Part shown: piece by piece, positions 1 to 6,478 of the stretch | How positions within the stretch are numbered: the stretch's first letter is position 1 | Layout: every line of letters begins with the position of its first letter | NCBI GenBank assembly: GCA_944386315.1 | Contig: CALXAS010000015.1 | Span: 1-14,894, forward strand | Source: an uncultured Clostridia bacterium | Lineage (GTDB): Bacteria; Bacillota; Clostridia; TANB77; CAG-508 | Length of the DNA: 14,894 nucleotides | Direction: 5' to 3' | Notes under the pieces: generated by a model | What the model saw: only the letters and a program-made list of their open reading frames with translations | Database searches by the model: none | Told to the model about the DNA's origin: nothing | Program-made: the position numbers and the translations under genes

Positions 1-2
1 CT

Positions 3-371
3 TCTATGGATGAACTCATTTTAGACGAACCAGAAATGGTAAAACAAGGGTCTCGCTTTGGTGTAAAATTAAAAGCAAAAGCGCCATCCATTCACATGAT
101 TCGTGCAGATATTGAGACAGAGGTTTCTCCTATCGTAGGAAGTGAAAAACAATCAGAAGAATTAGTGAACTATTTATTATCCGAATTTGAATCTGATCCT
201 CAAAAAATATGGGAATCTAACATCTTTGGAAAAAGTTTGCATGAACTAGTGAACGAAGGATTACAAAATAAACTATGCAAAATGCCAGAAGATGCTCAAA
301 TGAAGTTACAAGAAACATTGGAACGCATTGTAAATGAAGGTAGTGGCGGTTTAATTTGCATTATTCTTTAA
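3..371 (+). CDS. spoIVA: Stage IV sporulation protein A, C-terminal part (5' end outside window)
   Basis: The reading frame is open from the left edge, so this is the last ~122 residues of a longer protein; the ATG at 6 is internal. The tail contains SLHELVNEGLQ, KMPEDAQMKLQETLERI and ends NEGSGGLICIIL, which I recognise as the conserved C-terminus of SpoIVA. In Bacillus SpoIVA is a ~490-residue ATPase that polymerises on the outer forespore membrane, is anchored through SpoVM, and forms the basement layer of the spore coat; its C-terminal region is needed for localisation and assembly. The N-terminal ATPase domain cannot be checked here. The gene points right and converges on the SUMF1-fold gene, with a shared terminator between them. 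Together with spoVT at the other end it marks the organism as an endospore former. Confidence 0.9.
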   Translation, partial: SMDELILDEPEMVKQGSRFGVKLKAKAPSIHMIRADIETEVSPIVGSEKQSEELVNYLLSEFESDPQKIWESNIFGKSLHELVNEGLQNKLCKMPEDAQMKLQETLERIVNEGSGGLICIIL

Positions 372-385
372 GAAAACTCTAAGCC

Positions 386-424
386 AAACAAAAGGCACCC
401 ATTGCATAAAGGTGCTTTTTGTTT
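386..424. terminator. Bidirectional intrinsic terminator between spoIVA and the SUMF1-fold gene
   Basis: A 14-bp stem pairs 386-399 with 411-424, with one G-T wobble, around an 11-nt loop. The GC-rich core is GGCACC/GGTGCT, flanked by A-rich and T-rich outer arms that give a T-rich tail on either strand. It starts 15 bp after the spoIVA stop and overlaps the stop codon of the converging gene at 423-425, so it can end both transcripts. Confidence 0.85.
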
Positions 425-1595
425 AGTCTATATAAAAGCTAATTCTAAAACCAATGGAATTATTAGCTGTATTTTGTGCATAAGCATATCGTGACGCTGC
501 TAATTGCCCTATATTCACTAAATAGGCTCCTCCTCTTACTACTCTCACGCTACTTCCTGCCGATTCCATTGTCCATTCATACAGGTTTCCTGCTATATCA
601 TAAATATTTTTTGCTTTCGTTTGCTCACTACTTCCTGCCTGCAATAATCTTGCCTCTCCTTGTACCTTTTGATAAGTATTACCTAAACTATCTAAATAAG
701 ATAATGTAGCATTTGGATAATTTCCCCAAGAAGTACTATCATTTACTGGACTTTCCTCACTTACTAAAAAGCGAAGTATCGCATCCCATTGTACTCCATA
801 TAGAACAGAAGTAGTTACTGTTTGATATTGATTTTGATTTCCAAATTTTAGTGCTAATTCTCTTGCTCCTGTCACTTCTCTTCTATCTATTGTAGTGCTC
901 ATAAATGGTACATAATTATACACTTGTGCATATTTTTGTATTACCATATTGTCAGAATTTCTAGTGGTTGTTCGTGCCTCTGTTATATCTCCATCTCCTG
1001 TTTCAAACCTACCTACATAAAACCCTCCATACTTTTGTACTTTTTGCTTCATTGTCTCATAAGCTTGTCTTTCCTCTTCCATTGGTTCTAGATAAGTGGT
1101 ATTAATTTGCTCTGTTGGCTCATTTCTTTGCCAATCTGTTGTATGAAATAATTGCATATTCTCCACTGGTATCCATACAAATTGATTTCCTTTTTCATCT
1201 TCTATGACTAATCCACTTAAATAAGCATTTCTTTCTCCCCACTTTGCCATTTCGTCTATAGTAGTATCTTGTTCCTTGTTAATTGCTTTGAAACCTGCTG
1301 GAATAACCGGATTGTAATAACAAGGTACATTACCATCTATTGTAGAATTCACCTCTGCTATGCTATTTATTTCTATTTGTGGAAGAGGCTCATCTGCTAT
1401 TTCTTCTGTTATTGTGTTTTCTACTATATTTTCTACCACTTCATTTTGATTTTGTTCATTTTCTAACACTGGTTCATTTTCTTGGTTTGGCTGTACCACT
1501 ATCAAAAAAATAATGCCCACTACCAATAAAACCATGACAATAATTCCTATTATCAGAACAATTCTAGGAACTTGTATTTTTTTCTTATCTTCCAT
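423..1595 (-). CDS. Membrane-anchored SUMF1/FGE-fold protein, probably non-catalytic
   Basis: The 390-residue product has a short basic N-terminus, one hydrophobic segment at about residues 12-34 (signal anchor), and an acidic, Asn/Glu-rich linker to about 85. A C-terminal domain resembles the formylglycine-generating-enzyme fold (SUMF1/EgtB/PvdO superfamily): GLVIEDEKGNQFVWIPV, FYVGRFETG, NIYDIAGNLYEWT (330-342), RVVRGGAY (351-358) and NNSIGFR (378-384). The only cysteine is in VPCYYNP near the start of the domain. The two active-site cysteines of true FGE are therefore missing, and sulfatase activation is unlikely. The domain is probably displayed outside the cell as a binding or structural module. 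It lies 47 bp downstream of the DedA gene in the same direction, probably in one transcript. The ATG is supported by an AGGAGG six bases upstream (1602-1607). The family call is by motif recognition; the role is unknown. Confidence 0.7.
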   Translation of the reverse strand: MEDKKKIQVPRIVLIIGIIVMVLLVVGIIFLIVVQPNQENEPVLENEQNQNEVVENIVENTITEEIADEPLPQIEINSIAEVNSTIDGNVPCYYNPVIPAGFKAINKEQDTTIDEMAKWGERNAYLSGLVIEDEKGNQFVWIPVENMQLFHTTDWQRNEPTEQINTTYLEPMEEERQAYETMKQKVQKYGGFYVGRFETGDGDITEARTTTRNSDNMVIQKYAQVYNYVPFMSTTIDRREVTGARELALKFGNQNQYQTVTTSVLYGVQWDAILRFLVSEESPVNDSTSWGNYPNATLSYLDSLGNTYQKVQGEARLLQAGSSEQTKAKNIYDIAGNLYEWTMESAGSSVRVVRGGAYLVNIGQLAASRYAYAQNTANNSIGFRISFYID

Positions 1596-1642
1596 TTTGT
1601 TCCTCCTCTTTTCCTTTGTTATTGTCTCTTTTCTTATCTTTT

Positions 1643-2284
1643 TTATTCTTGTATATCGTCCTTTTTTGCTTTTACCTTCTTACTTTTACTTCTATAAAAC
1701 CATACTACGCCTACAACAAAAATAATAATCAATACTACTAAAGTGATGTGAGAATAATCCGAGAAAATTTGTAAAATATCTTCCCATTTTTCGCCTACCA
1801 TATTACCTGCTATCACCAAAACAGTATTCCATATAACAGAACCCGCTGTTGTATAAACTAAAAATTTACCCATTGGCATTTGGCTCATTCCAGCTGGAAT
1901 AGAAATTAAACTTCTTACAATTGGTATAAATCTACAAAAGAATACTGTTTTGTTTCCTTTTGTATCAAACCAATGGTCTGCTTTATCAATATCTTCATTT
2001 TTAATTCTTAACACTTTCCCTATTTTACCAGATACAATTTTCTTTAATCTTTCTTTATTTAATATTCTACCTATATAATATAAAACTATAGCTCCTAATA
2101 AAGAACCAAAAGTTGCTGCAATTATCATTCCTACTACATTCAATTCCGTGTAGGTAGTCATAAATCCACCAAATAGTAATACCACTTCTGATGGTATTGG
2201 TGGAAAAATATTTTCTATTGCTATTAAAAGAAATACTCCTATATATCCAAATTGTCCCATTAATTGTATCATTAATTCTTGCAT
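1643..2284 (-). CDS. DedA family (VTT domain) membrane protein
   Basis: The 213-residue product has several hydrophobic segments and the usual DedA length. Family signatures are ENIFPPIPSE (24-33), an acidic/proline re-entrant motif, and FCRFIPIVRSLISIPAGMSQM (about 116-136) with the conserved Arg118, Arg124 and Gly132. A following GSVIWN element and a C-terminal hydrophobic helix (about 181-196) precede a lysine-rich cytoplasmic tail. DedA proteins are proton-motive-force-dependent lipid transporters; some Bacillus and Staphylococcus members recycle undecaprenyl phosphate across the membrane for cell-wall synthesis, but which lipid this one moves cannot be read from sequence. It is the first gene of a two-gene minus-strand unit. 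An AGGAGG ribosome site and a sigma-A-like promoter lie directly upstream. The nearby peptidoglycan glycosyltransferase fits a wall-related role. Confidence 0.88.
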   Translation of the reverse strand: MQELMIQLMGQFGYIGVFLLIAIENIFPPIPSEVVLLFGGFMTTYTELNVVGMIIAATFGSLLGAIVLYYIGRILNKERLKKIVSGKIGKVLRIKNEDIDKADHWFDTKGNKTVFFCRFIPIVRSLISIPAGMSQMPMGKFLVYTTAGSVIWNTVLVIAGNMVGEKWEDILQIFSDYSHITLVVLIIIFVVGVVWFYRSKSKKVKAKKDDIQE

Positions 2285-2325
2285 TTTTAATAATTCCTCC
2301 TCTGTTACTTTTTTAAATCTTTTTT

Positions 2326-2354
2326 AGTATACCATTAAACCATTGAATACGCAA
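2326..2354 (-). promoter_or_regulatory. Sigma-A-like promoter of the DedA/SUMF1-fold unit
   Basis: On the minus strand TTGCGT (2349-2354) is followed after exactly 17 bp by TATACT (2326-2331), about 40 bp from the DedA start. The hairpin at 2356-2400 begins one base upstream of the -35 box. Confidence 0.65.
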
Positions 2355-2355
2355 C

Positions 2356-2400
2356 ACTTTTTTTGCAACTTAAGGAACGTCCCCAAATTGCAAAAAAAGT
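2356..2400. repeat. REP-like hairpin between divergent promoters
   Basis: Perfect 13-bp arms (2356-2368 and 2388-2400, ACTTTTTTTGCAA and its complement) enclose a 19-nt loop whose core reads AAGGAACGTCCCC. The inner TTAAGG/CCCCAA flanks could pair partly. The layout resembles REP-type palindromes dispersed by single-domain IS200-like (RAYT) transposases, but no such gene is present. It lies between the divergent promoters of the DedA unit and the glycosyltransferase, so it may influence both or insulate them. Confidence 0.6.
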
Positions 2401-2427
2401 TTCATAAAGTATTAAGAAAAAAGTCTG

Positions 2428-2454
2428 TTGTTTTTCATTTTATTATTGTATAAT
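2428..2454 (+). promoter_or_regulatory. Probable promoter of the glycosyltransferase gene
   Basis: A perfect TATAAT (2449-2454) lies 26 bp upstream of the start codon. The best -35 is TTGTTT at 2428-2433 with a short 15-bp spacer; no better hexamer is seen at 17 bp. The -10 is convincing, the -35 is weak. Confidence 0.5.
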
Positions 2455-2480
2455 TAGCTTATCCGAGGAGGGATTTTTAT

Positions 2481-3173
2481 ATGAAATGGGTAAAAAGAAT
2501 TTTAATTATTTTATTGCTTATTCTTATCCTAGTTACTGGCATTGTTTTGTTAAATGGATATCATCTATATCAATCTGTGCTTTCTGAAACAAGTTTAAGT
2601 GATAAAATTAAGGAAATAAAAGAAGATGAAGATTACGTTTCTTTAAGTGATGTACCAGATTACTATAAAAATGCTATTATTGCAGTAGAAGACCATCGCT
2701 ATTATAACCATGGTCCTATTGATATTATTGCTATTGGAAGAGCTGTTGTTTCTAATATTCAAGCCGGTAGTTTTAATGAAGGTGGCAGTACCATTACACA
2801 ACAGGTTGCTAAAAATTTGTATTTTATAACAGAAGATGATGTGATTTCTAGGAAAATTGCCGAAATTTTTATGGCTTTTGATTTAGAAAACCATTATTCT
2901 AAAGATGATATTTTAGAATTTTATATGAACACTATTTATTTTGGCGAAGGCTATTACGGCATAAAGGAAGCTGCCGCTGGCTATTACAATAAAGAGCCAA
3001 AAGATTTAACACTTTATGAGGCTACTATGCTTGCTGGTGTTCCTAATGCTCCTTCTGTTTATGCTCCTACCGTTAATCCAGATTTAGCAAAAAGTAGACA
3101 AGGTAAGGTAATTCGTTCTATGGTAGAATACGGCTATCTTTCTCAAGAAGAAGCTGATAAAATTACTCAATAA
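2481..3173 (+). CDS. Monofunctional peptidoglycan glycosyltransferase (GT51)
   Basis: The 230-residue protein has one N-terminal membrane segment (about 6-25) and then a complete GT51 transglycosylase domain. Conserved motifs are VEDHRYYNHGPID (69-81, catalytic Glu70), GGSTITQQVAKNL (101-113), RKIAEIFMAFDLE (124-136, second Glu128) and ILEFYMNTIYFG (144-155). It ends near residue 230 without a penicillin-binding transpeptidase domain, the length of MtgA/SgtB-type monofunctional enzymes. It should polymerise lipid II into glycan strands on the outer face of the membrane, leaving cross-linking to other proteins. A GAGGAGGG site (2465-2472) with eight-base spacing sets the ATG. Its stop codon region overlaps by 7 bp the end of the converging lysozyme gene, so a strand-making and a strand-cutting enzyme face each other tail to tail. 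Confidence 0.92.
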   Translation: MKWVKRILIILLLILILVTGIVLLNGYHLYQSVLSETSLSDKIKEIKEDEDYVSLSDVPDYYKNAIIAVEDHRYYNHGPIDIIAIGRAVVSNIQAGSFNEGGSTITQQVAKNLYFITEDDVISRKIAEIFMAFDLENHYSKDDILEFYMNTIYFGEGYYGIKEAAAGYYNKEPKDLTLYEATMLAGVPNAPSVYAPTVNPDLAKSRQGKVIRSMVEYGYLSQEEADKITQ

Positions 3174-4216
3174 AACAATTTTTCAAACGTATTTTTTCCT
3201 ACTACTCCATCAGCAGATAATCCATTATCTGATTGGAACTTTCTTACTGCTGATGCAGTGCCTTTTCCAAAAATTCCTTCTATTCCATTGGTATTATATC
3301 CTTTTGCATATAATATTGCTTGTAATATATAGGTTAATTTTCCTTTAGCTCCTAGCCTTACATTTACACACGCTGCATAAGTTTTAGGTCCCCAAATGCC
3401 ATCTACTGCTAGCCCTTTGTCAAATTGCGTATTTAATTCTGTTTGTAATGCTTTTATGAGTCCTGCTTTTGTTTTTGGTCCATAGTATCCATCTTCTTCT
3501 AAGCCTATTCCATATCTTTCATTTAAAGTGTGCTGTATTTCTCTCATATTGTCGTCTCCTGTAAATACTGGGGTTGGCTCTTGTACAACTGGTTCTTGAT
3601 TATCTACCATAATATCTTCATACATAATATTTTTATCTACTCTTCCATTAATTCCTTCTACATAGCCTCGAGAAGTATATTGCCAAATAGCATGCTCCCC
3701 TGTATATTTTACAGAATCTGCTGGAACATTTCCATCATTGTTTCCATAAACAGCTGCCCAAATTACATAGTCTTTCAATTCATCTACATTTAGTTTGTGA
3801 TTTAACCAGTTTTTATTGGCATATACACCTGCTTGATAGCCTCCCTCTTCTATCCTTTGGCAAAACTCTTTTACACTTGTAGTTAATGTCTCTTTCGATA
3901 ATCCATTCAATGAGCCATCTTCTACATCATAAAAAATTGGCAAATCAAAACTCTTTCCTTCCACATATTTTAAGCAATTTTCTGCTTCTTTCTTTCCTTC
4001 TCCTACTGTATCTGCATACTGATAATAATAAGCACCTACAGGAAGTCCTGCATTTTTGTAGCCTTGGTAGTGTTTCTCAAATAAAACATCTTTCTGCTTA
4101 TCTGGCAAATAAGATACTCCAAATCCTGCTCTGATAATGGCAAAAGATATATTTTCCTTTGATTTATTATAATCTATACTTTTATTAAAAGTTGATACAT
4201 CTACTCCATATGTCAT
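3167..4216 (-). CDS. GH25 lysozyme (endolysin-like) with C-terminal peptidoglycan-binding repeats
   Basis: The 349-residue product begins directly with a GH25 muramidase domain and has no signal peptide. Key residues are Asp6 in YGVDVS, the DVE pair Asp97/Glu99 in DLPIFYDVED, WQY (178-180) and Asp194 in GRVDKN. A proline/glutamate linker (about 205-220) leads to PG_binding_1-type repeats with the DGxxGPKT signature: EDGYYGPKT (241-249), VDGIWGPKT (271-279) and a last unit, IEGIFGKGT and ADGVVGKNT (312-343). GH25 enzymes cut the N-acetylmuramic acid to N-acetylglucosamine bond of peptidoglycan. The lack of a secretion signal and the holin gene ending 2 bp upstream mark a phage-type lysis pair, with the enzyme reaching the wall through the holin. 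The AGGAGG site lies in the last codons of the holin gene, so translation is probably coupled. No other phage genes are seen. Confidence 0.92.
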   Translation of the reverse strand: MTYGVDVSTFNKSIDYNKSKENISFAIIRAGFGVSYLPDKQKDVLFEKHYQGYKNAGLPVGAYYYQYADTVGEGKKEAENCLKYVEGKSFDLPIFYDVEDGSLNGLSKETLTTSVKEFCQRIEEGGYQAGVYANKNWLNHKLNVDELKDYVIWAAVYGNNDGNVPADSVKYTGEHAIWQYTSRGYVEGINGRVDKNIMYEDIMVDNQEPVVQEPTPVFTGDDNMREIQHTLNERYGIGLEEDGYYGPKTKAGLIKALQTELNTQFDKGLAVDGIWGPKTYAACVNVRLGAKGKLTYILQAILYAKGYNTNGIEGIFGKGTASAVRKFQSDNGLSADGVVGKNTFEKLFY

Positions 4217-4218
4217 AA

Positions 4219-4428
4219 TTACTTTTCCTCCTTATTTTCTTTATTGTATTTATTACTAGAAATCATAAGCACTGCTCCTAAAAAAGTATCCACTGCCATG
4301 ACTGTTCCACTTACTTGTTCTCCAAAAGGCAAATTCCAAATACCAGCAAGGGTTAAATACAAAGTAGCTATTGCTGGCAAAATAATTTGTGCTATAAATT
4401 TCAATACATTATATATTTTATCGCTCAT
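4219..4428 (-). CDS. Small phage holin (r1t-like)
   Basis: The 69-residue protein has two hydrophobic segments (about 11-32 and 41-58) separated by a short turn, NLPFGEQ, and a charged Lys/Glu-rich tail. The pattern ILPAIATLYLTLAGIW..PFGEQ..GTVMAVDTFLGAVLMISS matches the lactococcal r1t-type phage holin family. Holins form membrane lesions that let endolysins out. A longer frame reaches a TTG at 4464 but has no ribosome site there. The ATG at 4428 has AAAGGAAG seven bases upstream, so I use it. It precedes the GH25 gene by 2 bp and the two form a complete holin-lysin cassette. Confidence 0.8.
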   Translation of the reverse strand: MSDKIYNVLKFIAQIILPAIATLYLTLAGIWNLPFGEQVSGTVMAVDTFLGAVLMISSNKYNKENKEEK

Positions 4429-4435
4429 TTTTCTA

Positions 4436-4443
4436 CTTCCTTT
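4436..4443 (-). promoter_or_regulatory. Ribosome binding site deciding the holin start
   Basis: Minus-strand AAAGGAAG lies seven bases before the ATG at 4428. It favours this start over the in-frame upstream TTG at 4464. Confidence 0.7.
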
Positions 4444-4483
4444 CACTCTATTCTCTATCAGCAATTTTATATAACTTCTATTC

Positions 4484-4511
4484 TATTTTATGCTTAAACT
4501 TGTCTTTTGGT
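4484..4511 (-). promoter_or_regulatory. Sigma-K-like promoter candidate for the holin-lysozyme unit
   Basis: On the minus strand CATAAAATA (4484-4492) fits the sigma-K -10 pattern CATAnnnTA, and an AC dinucleotide (4510-4511) lies 17 bp upstream, the spacing given for Bacillus sigma-K. Predicted transcription would start about 50 bp before the holin ATG. No good sigma-A pair was seen in this gap. The pattern is degenerate and the DNA AT-rich, so chance is a real alternative. Confidence 0.3.
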
Positions 4512-4533
4512 GAAAATTATCTTTCACGGCAAC

Positions 4534-4567
4534 AAAAAAAGACAGAAAACTTTTTCATCTTCTGTCT
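4534..4567 (-). terminator. Intrinsic terminator of the NifU-like/GGGtGRT operon
   Basis: On the minus strand an 8-bp perfect stem, AGACAGAA/TTCTGTCT (4560-4567 with 4540-4547), and a 12-nt loop are followed directly by a run of seven T (4534-4540). It lies about 90 bp past the GGGtGRT stop. The 3' arm can also pair with CAGAAAACT at 4596-4604, giving an alternative 9-bp stem. Confidence 0.8.
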
Positions 4568-4657
4568 CACAATTTTATATAGAGTCAGTTTTTCCAGTTT
4601 TCTGCCTTTCTTTTGTTAGGGAACCAAGAAGTTTTGTATCTTACTGTTTGCTATTTT

Positions 4658-5659
4658 TTATTTCATTGCTTCTTCTACTGCTACTGCAACAGATACGGTT
4701 GCTCCAACCATTGGGTTATTACCCATACCAATTAATCCCATCATTTCTACGTGAGCTGGTACAGAAGAAGAACCTGCGAATTGTGCATCGGAGTGCATTC
4801 TTCCCATAGTATCTGTCATACCATAAGAAGCTGGTCCTGCAGCCATATTATCTGGATGCAATGTTCTTCCTGTTCCTCCACCAGATGCTACTGAGAAATA
4901 TTTTCTTCCTGCTTCTATTCTTTCTTTTTTGTAAGTACCTGCCACTGGGTGTTGGAATCTTGTTGGGTTTGTAGAGTTTCCTGTAATAGATACGTCTACA
5001 TCCTCAAGCCACATAATAGCTACACCTTCTCTTACATCATTTGCACCATAACATTTTACTTTAGATCTTTCTCCATCTGAATAAGCAATTTCCTCTACTA
5101 CTTTTACTTTTCCTGTAAAGAAGTCAAATTCTGTTTTTACATAAGTAAATCCATTAATTCTAGAAATAATTTGTGCAGCATCTTTTCCAAGTCCATTTAA
5201 AATAACTCTTAATGGTTCTTTTCTTACTTTATTAGCTGATTTTGCAATACCAATTGCTCCCTCTGCTGCTGCAAAACTCTCATGTCCTGCAAGAAAAGCA
5301 AAACATTTTGTATCTTCGGATAATAGCATAGATGCTAAATTTCCATGTCCTAATCCTACTTTTCTATCATCTGCTACAGAACCTGGTATACAGAAAGCTT
5401 GCAAACCTTCTCCAATAGATTTTGCTGCATCTGCTGCTTTTTTATCTCCTTTTTTAATAGCAATTGCTGCTCCTAAAGTATAGGCCCAACATGCATTTTC
5501 AAAGCAAATTGGTTGTATTCCTTTTACAATCTCATAAGGATTAAATCCTTTTTCTTTGCAAATTGCTAAAGCATCTTCAAAGTCTTTAATGCCATATTTT
5601 TGCATTACTGGTTTTATTTGTTCTATTCTTCTTTCATAACTTTCAAACGTTACTGCCAT
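4658..5659 (-). CDS. GGGtGRT family protein, function unknown
   Basis: The 333-residue soluble protein carries the diagnostic GGGTGRT at 260-266, followed by LHPDNMAAGPASYGMTDTMG and RMHSDAQFAG (to about 296). It is probably full length and has no signal peptide or membrane segment. Six cysteines (34, 52, 57, 90, 119, 203) include a CFENAC pair, and there is a glycine-rich GLGHGN near 102-107. The family takes its name from the motif and has no established biochemical role that I know of. Here it lies 18 bp behind a NifU-like Fe-S scaffold and shares its promoter and terminator, which suggests work on Fe-S cluster assembly or delivery, or that it is a client of that scaffold. An AGGAGG lies about eight bases before the ATG. 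Family assignment is firm, function is inference. Confidence 0.88.
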   Translation of the reverse strand: MAVTFESYERRIEQIKPVMQKYGIKDFEDALAICKEKGFNPYEIVKGIQPICFENACWAYTLGAAIAIKKGDKKAADAAKSIGEGLQAFCIPGSVADDRKVGLGHGNLASMLLSEDTKCFAFLAGHESFAAAEGAIGIAKSANKVRKEPLRVILNGLGKDAAQIISRINGFTYVKTEFDFFTGKVKVVEEIAYSDGERSKVKCYGANDVREGVAIMWLEDVDVSITGNSTNPTRFQHPVAGTYKKERIEAGRKYFSVASGGGTGRTLHPDNMAAGPASYGMTDTMGRMHSDAQFAGSSSVPAHVEMMGLIGMGNNPMVGATVSVAVAVEEAMK

Positions 5660-5677
5660 TCTTTTTTCCTCCTCTTT

Positions 5678-6370
5678 CTATTCTTTTCTAGGGTCTATTG
5701 TTTTTACTGCTTCATCAAATCTTCCATATTTTCCACTTGCTTTTTCTATTGCTTCCATAGGCTCTATACCAGCTTTTATATTATCCATCATTTTTCCTAA
5801 ATTTACATATTTGTATCCGATAATTTGATTTTCTTTATCTAATCCTATTTCTGTAATATAACCTTCTGCAAGTTCCAAATATCTTGGTCCTTTGGATAGA
5901 GTAGAATAGATAGTACCTGTTTGACTTCTTGTTCCTTTTCCTAAATCTTCTAATCCTGCTCCTATTGGAAGACCATTTTCTGAGAATGCAGATTGTGTTC
6001 TTCCATATACAATTTGTAAGAATAATTCTCTCATAGCTGTATTAATGGCATCACATACTAAGTCTGTATTTAATGCTTCTAAGATAGTTTTTCCTACTAA
6101 AATTTCTCCTGCCATTGCTGCAGAATGCGTCATTCCACTACATCCAATAGTTTCTACTAGTGCTTCTTGTATGACACCATCTTTTACGTTTAATGTTAGT
6201 TTACATGCTCCTTGTTGTGGTGCACACCAGCCAACACCATGGGTTAATCCTGAAATATCTTTTATTTCTTTTGCTTTTACCCATTTTCCCTCCTCTGGAA
6301 TAGGTGCTGGTCCATGGTCTACTCCTTTACGTACAGGACACATTTCTTCTACTTCTTTTGAATAAATCAT
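5678..6370 (-). CDS. NifU-like iron-sulfur cluster assembly scaffold protein
   Basis: The 230-residue protein resembles the NifU/IscU N-terminal fold. Candidate ligand cysteines are Cys49 and Cys56 in GWCAPQQGAC, Cys77 in ETIGCSGMTHSAAMAGEIL, and Cys106 in NTDLVCDAIN; Cys11 lies in an EMCPVRKG segment near the start. Such scaffolds hold a nascent Fe-S cluster before transfer to target proteins in the cytoplasm. It is larger than IscU (about 130 residues), with a C-terminal half I cannot assign, including GPRYLELAEGYITEIGLD. A TTG at 6388 extends the frame by six codons, but AAAGGAGT at 6378-6385 lies after it and seven bases before the ATG at 6370, so the ATG is used. It is the first gene of a two-gene operon with the GGGtGRT gene. 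Confidence 0.82.
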   Translation of the reverse strand: MIYSKEVEEMCPVRKGVDHGPAPIPEEGKWVKAKEIKDISGLTHGVGWCAPQQGACKLTLNVKDGVIQEALVETIGCSGMTHSAAMAGEILVGKTILEALNTDLVCDAINTAMRELFLQIVYGRTQSAFSENGLPIGAGLEDLGKGTRSQTGTIYSTLSKGPRYLELAEGYITEIGLDKENQIIGYKYVNLGKMMDNIKAGIEPMEAIEKASGKYGRFDEAVKTIDPRKE

Positions 6371-6377
6371 TTCTATT

Positions 6378-6385
6378 ACTCCTTT
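6378..6385 (-). promoter_or_regulatory. Ribosome binding site deciding the NifU-like start
   Basis: Minus-strand AAAGGAGT lies seven bases before the ATG at 6370 and inside the longer frame from the TTG at 6388, which rules against that TTG. Confidence 0.8.
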
Positions 6386-6437
6386 CAATGTAGTATTTTC
6401 TATCTTTTCTTATACTTTTTTCTTAAAGTACGCCTTT

Positions 6438-6466
6438 ATTATATACTGTTTCACCGCTTCTTTCAA
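6438..6466 (-). promoter_or_regulatory. Near-consensus sigma-A promoter of the NifU-like/GGGtGRT operon
   Basis: On the minus strand TTGAAA (6461-6466), a 17-bp spacer and a perfect TATAAT (6438-6443) lie about 65 bp upstream of the start codon. The long leader includes a weak hairpin at about 6411-6430. The promoter lies just past the stop of the YezG-family gene, and no clear terminator separates the two. Confidence 0.78.
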
Positions 6467-6478
6467 GAGGTATTCTCT

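Noticed and set aside
423..1595. Active formylglycine-generating enzyme
   Set aside because: The active-site cysteine pair is missing and no sulfatase gene is nearby.
3167..4428. Remnant of a full prophage around the holin-lysozyme pair
   Set aside because: Neighbours on both sides are chromosomal genes (glycosyltransferase, Fe-S genes) and no phage structural, integrase or att-like repeats are seen in the window.
6045..6365. Plus-strand 106-codon open frame opposite the NifU-like gene
   Set aside because: Antisense shadow of a conserved gene with no start signals.
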